Shown: positions 1-5,448 of the stretch, one piece after another
How the letters are laid out: each line of letters starts with the position of its first letter
Numbering within the stretch: position 1 is the stretch's first letter
Source of the DNA: Candidatus Staskawiczbacteria bacterium RIFCSPLOWO2_01_FULL_38_12b
Lineage (GTDB): Bacteria > Patescibacteriota > Minisyncoccia > Minisyncoccales > Staskawiczbacteraceae
DNA: 9,756 bases
Reading direction: 5' to 3'
Assembly: GCA_001820255.1 (NCBI GenBank)
Contig: MHPA01000001.1
Span: forward strand, 11,560-21,315
Made by a program: the position numbers and the translations under genes
The notes under the pieces: generated by a model
Database searches by the model: none
What the model was told of the DNA's origin: nothing
The model's input: the letters and a program-made list of their open reading frames with translations, nothing else

Positions 1-34
1 GGACGTCGGACGTCCCGCGGGACGTCCGACGTCC
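1..34. repeat. 34-bp perfect palindrome made of GGACGTC units
   Basis: Two direct GGACGTC heptamers, a CCGCGG centre and two inverted GACGTCC heptamers form a palindrome with no mismatch. It lies within the DUF2779 reading frame and keeps it open, encoding DVGRPAGRPTS. It begins at base 1, so the repeat may continue outside the window. Confidence 0.85.
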
Positions 35-552
35 AGTAATCTTTTCGTTTTCTCCTGTGCTTCTTCGCCCCGGCCTTCAATTAAAATTCCGGTAGGAAAT
101 AACTGCCTGGCGACTTTTTCAACTTCGTTTCCTGTTTCAATGATTTGCTTTTCAAATTCTGAAAGTTCAGCGGTATTATAAATTTCTGGTTTATGAATTT
201 TCAGCCAGACATTTTTCTTGCACTCGCGCCAGAGGATATAGTCGGTTTTCGTTAAAATATTTTTATTTATTTGCATATTTAAGTTTTTGTGAAAAACTTT
301 AGTAGTTTCGAAATCAATAATTAACTGCCTATTTGTTATTTTAATTAAATCTAAAAACTTTTTTTCAACAATTAAATCGATTATGTCCTTAAGATTTTTT
401 TCTGTTAAAGGATCTTGAATATTTAATTGTTCAATATTAATTTTAATTTCTCCAACCCTATTGATTATTTTTTTACTTGGAGAATTAATTTTTTTAAAAT
501 CAAAAATTAATTCCAATTTTTCTATAATATTCCTTAACCAACTATTTTCCAT
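1..552 (-). CDS. DUF2779 domain protein, N-terminal part, runs off the window
   Basis: This open frame runs without a stop from an ATG at 552 to base 1, giving 184 codons. The stretch from about residue 97 (NILTKTDYILWRECKKNVW, then LKIHKPEIY) matches the conserved start of DUF2779 proteins, which are large, poorly characterised and nuclease-like, and are common in CPR genomes. The family normally begins at that TK.DY motif, which here lies next to an in-frame ATG at 276. Residues 1-92 are therefore an extra, lysine- and isoleucine-rich segment that is visibly more AT-rich than the rest. No good ribosome site precedes either ATG. The 552 start lies 8 nt after the stop of the upstream membrane protein, so it could be the last operon gene. 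At the window edge the gene contains a 34-bp palindrome in frame, read as DVGRPAGRPTS, where homologues continue with a core beta strand. The true start and the function are unresolved. Confidence 0.72.
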   Translation of the reverse strand, partial: MENSWLRNIIEKLELIFDFKKINSPSKKIINRVGEIKINIEQLNIQDPLTEKNLKDIIDLIVEKKFLDLIKITNRQLIIDFETTKVFHKNLNMQINKNILTKTDYILWRECKKNVWLKIHKPEIYNTAELSEFEKQIIETGNEVEKVARQLFPTGILIEGRGEEAQEKTKRLLDVGRPAGRPTS

Positions 553-560
553 AACTAAAT

Positions 561-1100
561 TTACTTTTTAAGTTCAAAATACAAAACGCCAAACGGAAAT
601 CCTGGGATGATTTTTAGATTCATTTTACCAAGGTACTCATTGGGTGCGATTTGCACTATTTCATCTACAATCAACCTTAGCCAAAACGGATTACCCTTAA
701 CGTTATAATCAATTTTCAATACATCCAATTTTTTATCCAACAAACCTTTGCCTTGCCATGTTTTAAACGGATATTTTTCAACTTGCCCGTCAGAACCGGG
801 CGCAGTATTGTGCCCAGCAAACAAATTAATCCCTTTTGCGTTGGCGGCATCAAACTTTTTACCGCGCCAGGAAGTGTTATGCCCCAAAAAAATGCCTTGA
901 TGCAAGCCATCGGGTGCTGGAGAGGGAAAAATTCCCTGTAAAAATACTTTGTTGCGCGAATCGTGCTGGATTTGCCATGTACGAAAAACCCCAATTAAAA
1001 ATACTATTAATACCAGCCCCAATAAAAACTTTAAAAACAAAAATGCCAGTAAAAGAAAAAGAATAGTGAATACCACGTCTAGAAAAAATGTATTTTTCAT
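561..1100 (-). CDS. membrane-anchored protein of unknown function
   Basis: I do not recognise this 179-residue protein as a named family. Residues 4-39 are almost entirely hydrophobic, enough for one long or two short membrane helices. A soluble domain of about 140 residues follows. It contains PSPAPDG (59-65), two GHNT motifs (73-76 and 96-99), WRGKKF (78-83), GSDG (102-105) and a C-terminal stretch with DEIVQIAPNEYLGKM (146-160) and a hydrophobic final strand. The DE..Q.AP..YLG pattern recalls small lipocalin-like beta-barrel proteins, but that is only a resemblance. The ATG at 1100 overlaps the TGA of the GH13 gene as ATGA, so translation is probably coupled, and the stop lies 8 nt before the DUF2779 ATG. 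The context gives no clear pathway. Confidence 0.75.
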   Translation of the reverse strand: MKNTFFLDVVFTILFLLLAFLFLKFLLGLVLIVFLIGVFRTWQIQHDSRNKVFLQGIFPSPAPDGLHQGIFLGHNTSWRGKKFDAANAKGINLFAGHNTAPGSDGQVEKYPFKTWQGKGLLDKKLDVLKIDYNVKGNPFWLRLIVDEIVQIAPNEYLGKMNLKIIPGFPFGVLYFELKK

Positions 1101-2389
1101 GAGTTTTTGTTTACGTTACGATTATTAATAATATTTGAAATTTGTAAAAATAATGAATTATTATCCAATACTTGCTGGCCTGCAACACTCCAATCAAACT
1201 TTCCACCCAGGCTTTTTCTGGTGTCTTTTTGATCCAGCGGTAATGATTCATTTTCCATGCCGATTTCATCGCCATAATAAATAATACAAGATCCTGGCAC
1301 ACCAAGCAACATGCCAAACGCTCTAATAATGTCTTGATTATTTTTATGTAGCATCGTTGCAATTCTTAACGAAATGCCAATGGCAAACCGATATTTATTT
1401 TCCGGGTCAAAGTGCAAAAACAAGCCTTGACGCTCTTTTTTTACTGTCATGCCAAGCGCCATTTCATCATGATGTCCTAAAAAATTCACCCAATCACAGG
1501 ACTCCGGTATCCCCGATAACGTTTCAATAAATTTTTTTGGCAATACTGCTTCTCCTTTTTTTAATGCCAAAAGCAACCGACCCACCAACGGAAAATTATA
1601 CACCAAATGGCACTCGTCCCCTTTGCCAAAATATTTTTTTGATTCTTTAATGGAATCCCCCACTTCTGCCAGCAACACGATATTATCATATTTTCTATCA
1701 AGGTAGGTGCGAACTTTTTTTATTGCGTTATGAGTTTCTGGCAGACCATCACAAATCGTTCCCTCTTTTTTTATCAAATGTGAAACGGCGTCCAGCCGGA
1801 AAGCATCCACGCCAAGCGCCACCCAAAAATCTAGCACAGACATCATTTGATCAAACACGTCCGGATTATTCCAATTTAAATCGGCTTGGGCATGGTGAAA
1901 GGTTGAAAAGTAGTAATTATCCGTTTTTGGGTTGTAAATCCAATTTTTTTCTTTTAAATCGGGGAATAAATTCGGCGCTTTAGCATATTCTGTCGCGGTC
2001 TTGCTCCACAAATAAAAATCCCGCTTGCTACTCAGTGCAGAATTACTTGCCTCTAAAAACCATGGATGTTGCGTGGAAGTATGGTTTAACACAAAGTCAA
2101 CCATTACTTTTATGCCGGCATCATGAGCCTTGAGCAAAAAATCTTTAAAATCTTCAATAGTTCCCAAATCTTTGCGGACGCTGGTGTAATCCGCAATATC
2201 ATACCCATCATCAATCATCGGCGAAGGGTAGTGGGGCAACACATGAATGCATGTAACCCCAAGAGAAACAAGATACGGCAACTTATCGGCAAAACCATTG
2301 AAGGTGTCGCAAAATTTATCCACGTAAACTTCGTAAATAATGGCATTTTTACACCAATACTTTTTTTCTGAATGTGCGGTATTAAGCAT
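1097..2389 (-). CDS. GH13 glycoside hydrolase, trehalose synthase/alpha-amylase-like, barrel only
   Basis: All four GH13 conserved regions are present (numbering from a TTG at 2422; subtract 11 for the preferred ATG at 2389). Region I is DFVLNH (109-114), region II is FRLDA with nucleophile D211, region III is LLAEV with acid/base E253, and region IV is GHHDE with transition-state stabiliser D319. The opening KNAIIYEVYVDKF and IYYGDEIGM (381-389) resemble the trehalose synthase/oligo-1,6-glucosidase branch, which acts on alpha-glucosides. The protein stops about 30 residues after DTRKSLGGKFDW, so the usual C-terminal beta-sandwich domain is absent. I prefer the ATG at 2389, which overlaps the Nudix gene by 8 nt, because the TTG at 2422 has no ribosome site and would overlap it by 41 nt. 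There is no signal peptide, so it is probably cytoplasmic. Subfamily and substrate are inferred. Confidence 0.9.
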   Translation of the reverse strand: MLNTAHSEKKYWCKNAIIYEVYVDKFCDTFNGFADKLPYLVSLGVTCIHVLPHYPSPMIDDGYDIADYTSVRKDLGTIEDFKDFLLKAHDAGIKVMVDFVLNHTSTQHPWFLEASNSALSSKRDFYLWSKTATEYAKAPNLFPDLKEKNWIYNPKTDNYYFSTFHHAQADLNWNNPDVFDQMMSVLDFWVALGVDAFRLDAVSHLIKKEGTICDGLPETHNAIKKVRTYLDRKYDNIVLLAEVGDSIKESKKYFGKGDECHLVYNFPLVGRLLLALKKGEAVLPKKFIETLSGIPESCDWVNFLGHHDEMALGMTVKKERQGLFLHFDPENKYRFAIGISLRIATMLHKNNQDIIRAFGMLLGVPGSCIIYYGDEIGMENESLPLDQKDTRKSLGGKFDWSVAGQQVLDNNSLFLQISNIINNRNVNKNS

Positions 2390-2813
2390 CCCAAAATGTG
2401 CTGCCGTTTTTGTAAGATTCAAAATATTTGGGAATCATGCCAAATAACGGCGAGGGCAAATTATCCAAGTCATACCAATCCCAGCTTTCTAGTTTATCGG
2501 GCTCCATGGCTTTTGGCTCGCCCGAGACCCAATCGGCAACCAAGCCAATATCCACGTAGTGTTTTGGCGCATACTCTTTTACATTTACCAAACACAAAAA
2601 CCGGATATTTTCTATTTCAACTCCCGCTTCTTCCAGGGTTTCGCGCTTGGCGCAGGCTTCAAACGACTCCATGTATTCAAAGTGGCCTCCGGTACCAGCA
2701 TATTCGCCCGACCCATGGGAACTGGTGCGTTTTCCTAAAAGCACCTTGCCTTCTTTAAAAATTAAAATGCCCAATCCCACTTTCGGCCGTAAATTTTTTT
2801 TATCTTGTTCCAT
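2382..2813 (-). CDS. Nudix hydrolase, NUDT15/plant NUDX1-like
   Basis: This 143-residue protein has a complete Nudix box, GX5EX7REUXEEXGU, at G43-E49-R57-E58-E61-E62-G64-V65. These residues bind the metal and drive diphosphate hydrolysis. Outside the box, HYVDIGLVADW (85-95), MEPDKLESWDWYDLDNLP (103-120) and PLF (122-124) follow the layout of the NUDT15/NUDX1 group, whose members hydrolyse nucleoside triphosphates, including oxidised ones, or isoprenoid diphosphates. The residue before the box glycine pair is T42 in AGTGGH, where the family usually has LPGGH. The gene is first in an operon with the GH13 enzyme and has a TATAAT 6 nt before its ATG. Family assignment is firm. Substrate is not known; nucleotide-pool cleaning is the default guess. 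Confidence 0.92.
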   Translation of the reverse strand: MEQDKKNLRPKVGLGILIFKEGKVLLGKRTSSHGSGEYAGTGGHFEYMESFEACAKRETLEEAGVEIENIRFLCLVNVKEYAPKHYVDIGLVADWVSGEPKAMEPDKLESWDWYDLDNLPSPLFGMIPKYFESYKNGSTFWDA

Positions 2814-2819
2814 GAAATT

Positions 2820-2825
2820 ATTATA
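2820..2825 (-). promoter_or_regulatory. -10 box (TATAAT) for the Nudix operon, leaderless layout
   Basis: A perfect TATAAT on the minus strand ends 6 nt before the Nudix ATG, so transcription should start at or next to the start codon. No convincing -35 hexamer is seen 16-18 nt upstream. The box lies immediately after the stop of the broken tfoX-like gene. Confidence 0.6.
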
Positions 2826-2827
2826 CC

Positions 2828-3333
2828 TTAATTTTTACCAATCATAACCGACGTTTCCATCAAGCGAATAAGTGCTTCCCGGTTTTCCAAAATTTCTTCG
2901 GGTACCAGCCAGTATGACATAGTCACTTCTTTGCCATTGTCTTTGGTGTAAGAAAAGGGGTGGCTATCGATTTTTTCAAATTCATGGCGGTTAGTGTCGT
3001 CCACTTTTACCGTGAATTATGAAATGGACATTTAAAATGAACTTTCTTGTCTTTTTCTCAATTTTTGGCTATAAATCTGCTATAATTTTTTATCGTAGCC
3101 TACGGCTACGATAAAAAATTCTATCAAACTTCTATCTCAAAAATTGAAGAAAATCCAAAGAAACCATTTCGTAATTCACGGTTAAAATACAATTCCGTGC
3201 CAATGATTATGCCAAACACCACCCCGTCTTGATAAATTGCCCAACCGCTAAACATGGGGCGACTGGTAATTCCCATTACACTTCCCAGCACATCATATAT
3301 CACATAATCATGAAATGATTTATCGCGGGCCAT
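2828..3333 (-). pseudogene. tfoX-like gene (TfoX N-terminal domain) split by a foldback element
   Basis: The first part (ATG at 3333) reads MARDKSFHDYVIYDVLGSVM, then RPMFSGWAIYQDGVVFGIII and GTELYF, typical of the start of small stand-alone TfoX_N proteins. It then enters element-derived sequence and stops at 3124. The second part resumes at about 3007 with KVDDTNRHEFEKIDSHPFSY, then KEVTMSYWLVPEEIL, and ends with a TAA at 2828-2830. Joined, the two halves give one normal-length TfoX_N protein (about 110 residues) with nothing missing: ELYF-KVDDTN is the usual junction. The 174-bp insertion therefore explains the break. Related Sxy/TfoX proteins regulate competence in gammaproteobacteria; the role of the short versions is unknown. 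A truncated 69-residue product could still be made, but it lacks half the fold. Confidence 0.85.
3009..3182. mobile_element. 174-bp foldback (MITE-like) element inside tfoX
   Basis: The outer ends are inverted copies, 19 nt with one mismatch (3009-3027, ACCGTGAATTATGAAATGG, and 3164-3182). The centre is a perfect 17-bp stem, AATTTTTTATCGTAGCC (3084-3100), with a TAC loop and its complement at 3104-3120. The arms between are imperfectly complementary and share CAATTTTTG. No coding capacity is seen. Its boundaries coincide with the break in the tfoX reading frame. A clear target-site duplication was not found, so transposition is inferred from structure and from the interrupted gene. Confidence 0.75.
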
Positions 3334-3345
3334 AGTTTCTTAATT

Positions 3346-3450
3346 CCCAAATCCCAATGACCAATTACCAATCAAATTCCAATTGCCTAATTTCCAAATA
3401 CGTTTTGGTCATTTAGATTTTCAGGCATTGATTGATCATTAGGGTTTGGG
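3346..3450. repeat. degenerate foldback repeat of CCAAT/ATTGG and GGGTTTG units
   Basis: The left part (from 3346, CCCAAATCCCAATGACCAAT) and the inverted right part (ending 3450, CCCAAACCCTAATGATCAAT) match at 17 of 20 positions around a small CCAAA-TACGT-TTTGG hairpin near 3394-3408. The right arm runs over the tag stop codon at 3439 and continues as GGGTTTG-like units to about 3468, which encode the proline-rich tag tail QSPNPKP. Much of the middle is not complementary. Confidence 0.5.
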
Positions 3451-4095
3451 GTTTGGGGATTGGGGTTTCACTATATTATACCTAAAACAACTTACCACGT
3501 GGTCGTTTGCCATGCCAACCGCTTGCATGTGGGCATAAACAATCGTCGGCCCTAAAAATGTAAACCCGCGCTTTTTTAAATCTTTGGCAAATACTTCGGC
3601 TTCAGGAGTTATGGCCGGCACATCTTTTAATGTTTTTCTTTTTCCATCAATTTGCTTTCCGTCCGTAAACTGCCACATGTATTTTGAAAACCCTTTGGCA
3701 CGGCTCAGGGCAGGCTCACCGAATTCTTTTTGAATCTCAATAAATTTTTGTGCGTTATTTATTGTCGCCTCAATTTTTAAACGATTTCGTATAATCGCTG
3801 GATCTTTAATTATCCGGGCAACGTCGTGCGTAGTAAATTTGGCAATTTTTTTATAATCAAAATTTAAAAATAGTTTTTTATAACCTTGGCGTTTATGTAA
3901 AATAGTCCGCCAAGAAAGCCCCGCCTGGGCACTCTCTAAAACCAAAAACTCAAAAATCTTTCTATCATCAAAAACCGGCACCCCCCATTCTTTGTCGTGG
4001 TACTCAATCATCAGCGGGTCATCTCCCGGCCACTCACAGGCCTGCCCTGAGCGGGGTACTCCTTGGGTCTGAAGGGTTTTTTTACTTTTTTTCAT
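3439..4095 (-). CDS. tag: DNA-3-methyladenine glycosylase I
   Basis: This base-excision-repair enzyme removes 3-methyladenine from DNA. Compared with E. coli Tag from memory, every key residue is present with an offset of 16 or 24: zinc ligands C20, H33, H199 and C203; base-pocket residues Y32, W37, E54 and W62. The family is about 190 residues and this protein is 218. The extra length lies in three repeat-derived places: the N-terminus (residues about 6-19), an internal PALSRAKG insertion (128-135) in a likely loop, and a proline-rich tail PQSPNPKP. None removes a catalytic residue, so the enzyme is probably active. The ATG at 4095 overlaps the TGA of the upstream ATPase gene by 4 nt, and no separate promoter is visible. 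A diverged copy of its 5' end lies at 5301-5414. Confidence 0.95.
   Translation of the reverse strand: MKKSKKTLQTQGVPRSGQACEWPGDDPLMIEYHDKEWGVPVFDDRKIFEFLVLESAQAGLSWRTILHKRQGYKKLFLNFDYKKIAKFTTHDVARIIKDPAIIRNRLKIEATINNAQKFIEIQKEFGEPALSRAKGFSKYMWQFTDGKQIDGKRKTLKDVPAITPEAEVFAKDLKKRGFTFLGPTIVYAHMQAVGMANDHVVSCFRYNIVKPQSPNPKP
3691..3717 (-). repeat. dispersed PALSxxxG-type repeat, in frame inside tag
   Basis: Read on the minus strand this is GAGCCTGCCCTGAGCCGTGC followed by CAAAGGG, a variant of the CCTGAGC...GAAGGG repeat that is scattered through many CPR and other environmental genomes (recalled, not searched). It adds eight residues (PALSRAKG) between GE and FSKYMWQF without breaking the frame. 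Confidence 0.7.
4041..4076 (+). repeat. second copy of the CCTGCCCTGAGC...GAAGGG repeat, in the tag 5' end
   Basis: CCTGCCCTGAGCGGGG begins the copy and CTGAAGGG ends it; about 12 extra bases separate the two halves compared with the copy at 5373. It is translated on the minus strand as part of the variable N-terminus of Tag, before the zinc ligand C20. Confidence 0.6.
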
Positions 4096-5228
4096 TGCAC
4101 TAAAAAATCGTAGGCTTCCTTTTTAGTAACGGTTGCAAAAGACGCATCTTTGTAGTCCTTAAGAAAAGATTTGGGAGGCTTGGATTCTTGATTACTCCAC
4201 TTAAATTCAAACGCAGCCAGCTTACCGTTAACTTTTTCTATATAGTCTATTTCCTTACCGCCAATGGTTCTCCAAAAATATTGTTTTGGCGCCAAGCGGC
4301 CGCTATGCGCCAAGTGTTTCAATCTTTCAACAATCATCACATTTTCAAATAATGAGCCGACATCGGGGCGCTCGGTCACTTGCATGGGTGAAAAATTATC
4401 AACCAACGCATTACGTAGCCCCAAGTCTACAAAAAATATTTTCTTGGTTTTAACAACTTCATTTCTTTTGTTTTCTGAATATGCGCCAATTCGCACAATC
4501 ACATAATTCTTTTCCAAAAGACTGATATATTTTTGAACCGTGGCAATACTGGCGCCAAGGGTGCTGGAAAGTTCCCTAAATGAAACTTCACTGCCAATTT
4601 GAAATGCCAGTAATTTAAGCAAAGAAACTACCAGTTCTGGTTTTCTAAAACCTTCCAGCGACAACACATTTTTATACAGATATTGTGAAACTAGCGTATT
4701 TAATTGTATCTTTTTTTCTTCTTCGGTTTGGCCTTGTATTCCAGGATATCCCCCAAACCGCATTAAATCAGGTAAACGATTTTCGGCATCAAAAGACCTG
4801 TCCACTAATTCGGTCAAACCAAGTGGATACAATATATATTCTCGAGATCTGCCAGTTAACGGTTCAGACACTTCATTGGCCAATTCAAAAGATGATGACC
4901 CCGTGGCTATATATTGAATTTCAGGGCGATGATCAAAAAGACTTTTTAAAACAGAACCTATCCCCTTAACTGTTTGTGCTTCATCAAAAACCACAATTTT
5001 ATAACCTTCCACCAAAGAAAAAATCTCATCCATATTGCGGCGCATTAACATTTCATTATTGGCCAAAAGTTCACAGTCAATAAAACGAACCGTTTGACCA
5101 AAATCACGAACCACCTCTTTCATTAAAGTGGTTTTACCAGCCTGGCGAGGCCCATAGACAATTATCACCTTTCCTTTGAATAAGTGATCCTTAATCACTT
5201 TCTCAAGTTCTCTTTTGATGTATTTCAT
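4092..5228 (-). CDS. AAA ATPase (AAA_14) with winged helix and DUF4143 nuclease-like domain
   Basis: This 378-residue protein has the standard order of the family. An N-terminal P-loop ATPase carries Walker A GPRQAGKTT (26-34), Walker B KIVVFDEAQ (77-85) and sensor-like ATGSSS (108-113). A winged helix-turn-helix region (about 200-270) follows, with FRELSSTLGASIATVQKYIS. The C-terminal DUF4143 part has the PD-(D/E)XK-like pattern E295, D328 (KEIDYI) and E341-x-K343 (FEFKW). Such proteins are abundant in bacteria and archaea, often in accessory islands, and no reaction is firmly established. The gene sits between intact tag and a broken tag 5' end, which marks it as inserted cargo. A strong promoter lies directly upstream and the mRNA appears leaderless. 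Family assignment is sure; a defence role is only suggested by position. Confidence 0.93.
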   Translation of the reverse strand: MKYIKRELEKVIKDHLFKGKVIIVYGPRQAGKTTLMKEVVRDFGQTVRFIDCELLANNEMLMRRNMDEIFSLVEGYKIVVFDEAQTVKGIGSVLKSLFDHRPEIQYIATGSSSFELANEVSEPLTGRSREYILYPLGLTELVDRSFDAENRLPDLMRFGGYPGIQGQTEEEKKIQLNTLVSQYLYKNVLSLEGFRKPELVVSLLKLLAFQIGSEVSFRELSSTLGASIATVQKYISLLEKNYVIVRIGAYSENKRNEVVKTKKIFFVDLGLRNALVDNFSPMQVTERPDVGSLFENVMIVERLKHLAHSGRLAPKQYFWRTIGGKEIDYIEKVNGKLAAFEFKWSNQESKPPKSFLKDYKDASFATVTKKEAYDFLVQ

Positions 5229-5234
5229 AACTGA

Positions 5235-5263
5235 ATGTTATCAAAAAGAGCCACTTTTGTCAA
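5235..5263 (-). promoter_or_regulatory. promoter of the AAA ATPase-tag operon
   Basis: On the minus strand a consensus TTGACA (5258-5263) is followed after exactly 17 nt by TAACAT (5235-5240). Only six bases (TCAGTT) separate the -10 box from the ATG at 5228, so the transcript should begin at or beside the start codon and carry no Shine-Dalgarno site. Confidence 0.8.
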
Positions 5264-5272
5264 CTCATACTC

Positions 5273-5281
5273 TGTGGATAA
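5273..5281 (-). promoter_or_regulatory. single DnaA-box-like nonamer
   Basis: TTATCCACA on the minus strand equals the classical DnaA box consensus and lies 9 nt upstream of the -35 hexamer of the ATPase promoter. It is a lone site with no companions, so it could be chance or a regulatory DnaA site. It is not evidence of an origin. Confidence 0.3.
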
Positions 5282-5300
5282 CTATTTTTAACTTTGCGAG

Positions 5301-5414
5301 CTATCATCCGACACCCCCATTCTTTATCATGATATTTTATCATGAGCGGGTCATCTTCAGGCCACTCACAGGCCTGCCCTGAGCCACGCCGAAGGGTTTT
5401 TTATTTTTTTGCAT
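5301..5414 (-). pseudogene. diverged remnant of the tag 5' end
   Basis: From an ATG at 5414 the minus strand repeats the start of the intact tag gene: an A-rich lead, CCCTTC, then GCTCAGGGCAGGCCTGTGAG and onwards. In one frame it reads QACEWPEDDPLMIKYHDKEW, matching Tag residues 19-37, and homology fades after the next few codons. Over about 70 aligned bases there are 9 differences from intact tag, many at third codon positions, so it is an allele from another lineage or an old copy rather than a fresh duplication. The ATG is out of frame with the Tag-like part because the repeat region has a different length. It lies between the ABC-3C operon and the ATPase promoter. Confidence 0.85.
5373..5396 (+). 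repeat. third copy of the CCTGCCCTGAGC...GAAGGG repeat
   Basis: CCTGCCCTGAGC is followed by CACGCCGAAGGG. This copy, inside the tag remnant, is closest to the usual compact form of the repeat and lacks the extra bases of the copy in intact tag. Confidence 0.65.
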
Positions 5415-5448
5415 TTTCATTTCACGAAATATTGACTACCTTCTTTAG

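Noticed and set aside
2390..2422. TTG start at 2422 for the GH13 gene
   Set aside because: No ribosome site, a larger overlap with the Nudix gene, and added residues without family similarity; the ATG at 2389 is simpler.
2814..3130. tRNA or structured RNA in the gap before the Nudix gene
   Set aside because: The gap is explained by the second half of the tfoX-like gene and the foldback element; no cloverleaf was seen.
3124..3333. Complete small TfoX-like gene
   Set aside because: Its last 19 residues come from the foldback element, and the missing half of the domain is found on the far side at 2828-3007.
3450..3468. Telomere-like G-rich repeats (GGGTTTGGGG)
   Set aside because: Only a few imperfect units, inside the tag coding end and part of an inverted-repeat region; no sign of a chromosome end.
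5273..5281. Replication origin suggested by a DnaA box
   Set aside because: A single nonamer with no further boxes, no unwinding element and no dnaA or dnaN nearby.
5339..5414. Small protein from the ATG at 5414
   Set aside because: It reads about 24 codons out of frame with the Tag-like sequence and then stops; it is better explained as part of the tag remnant.
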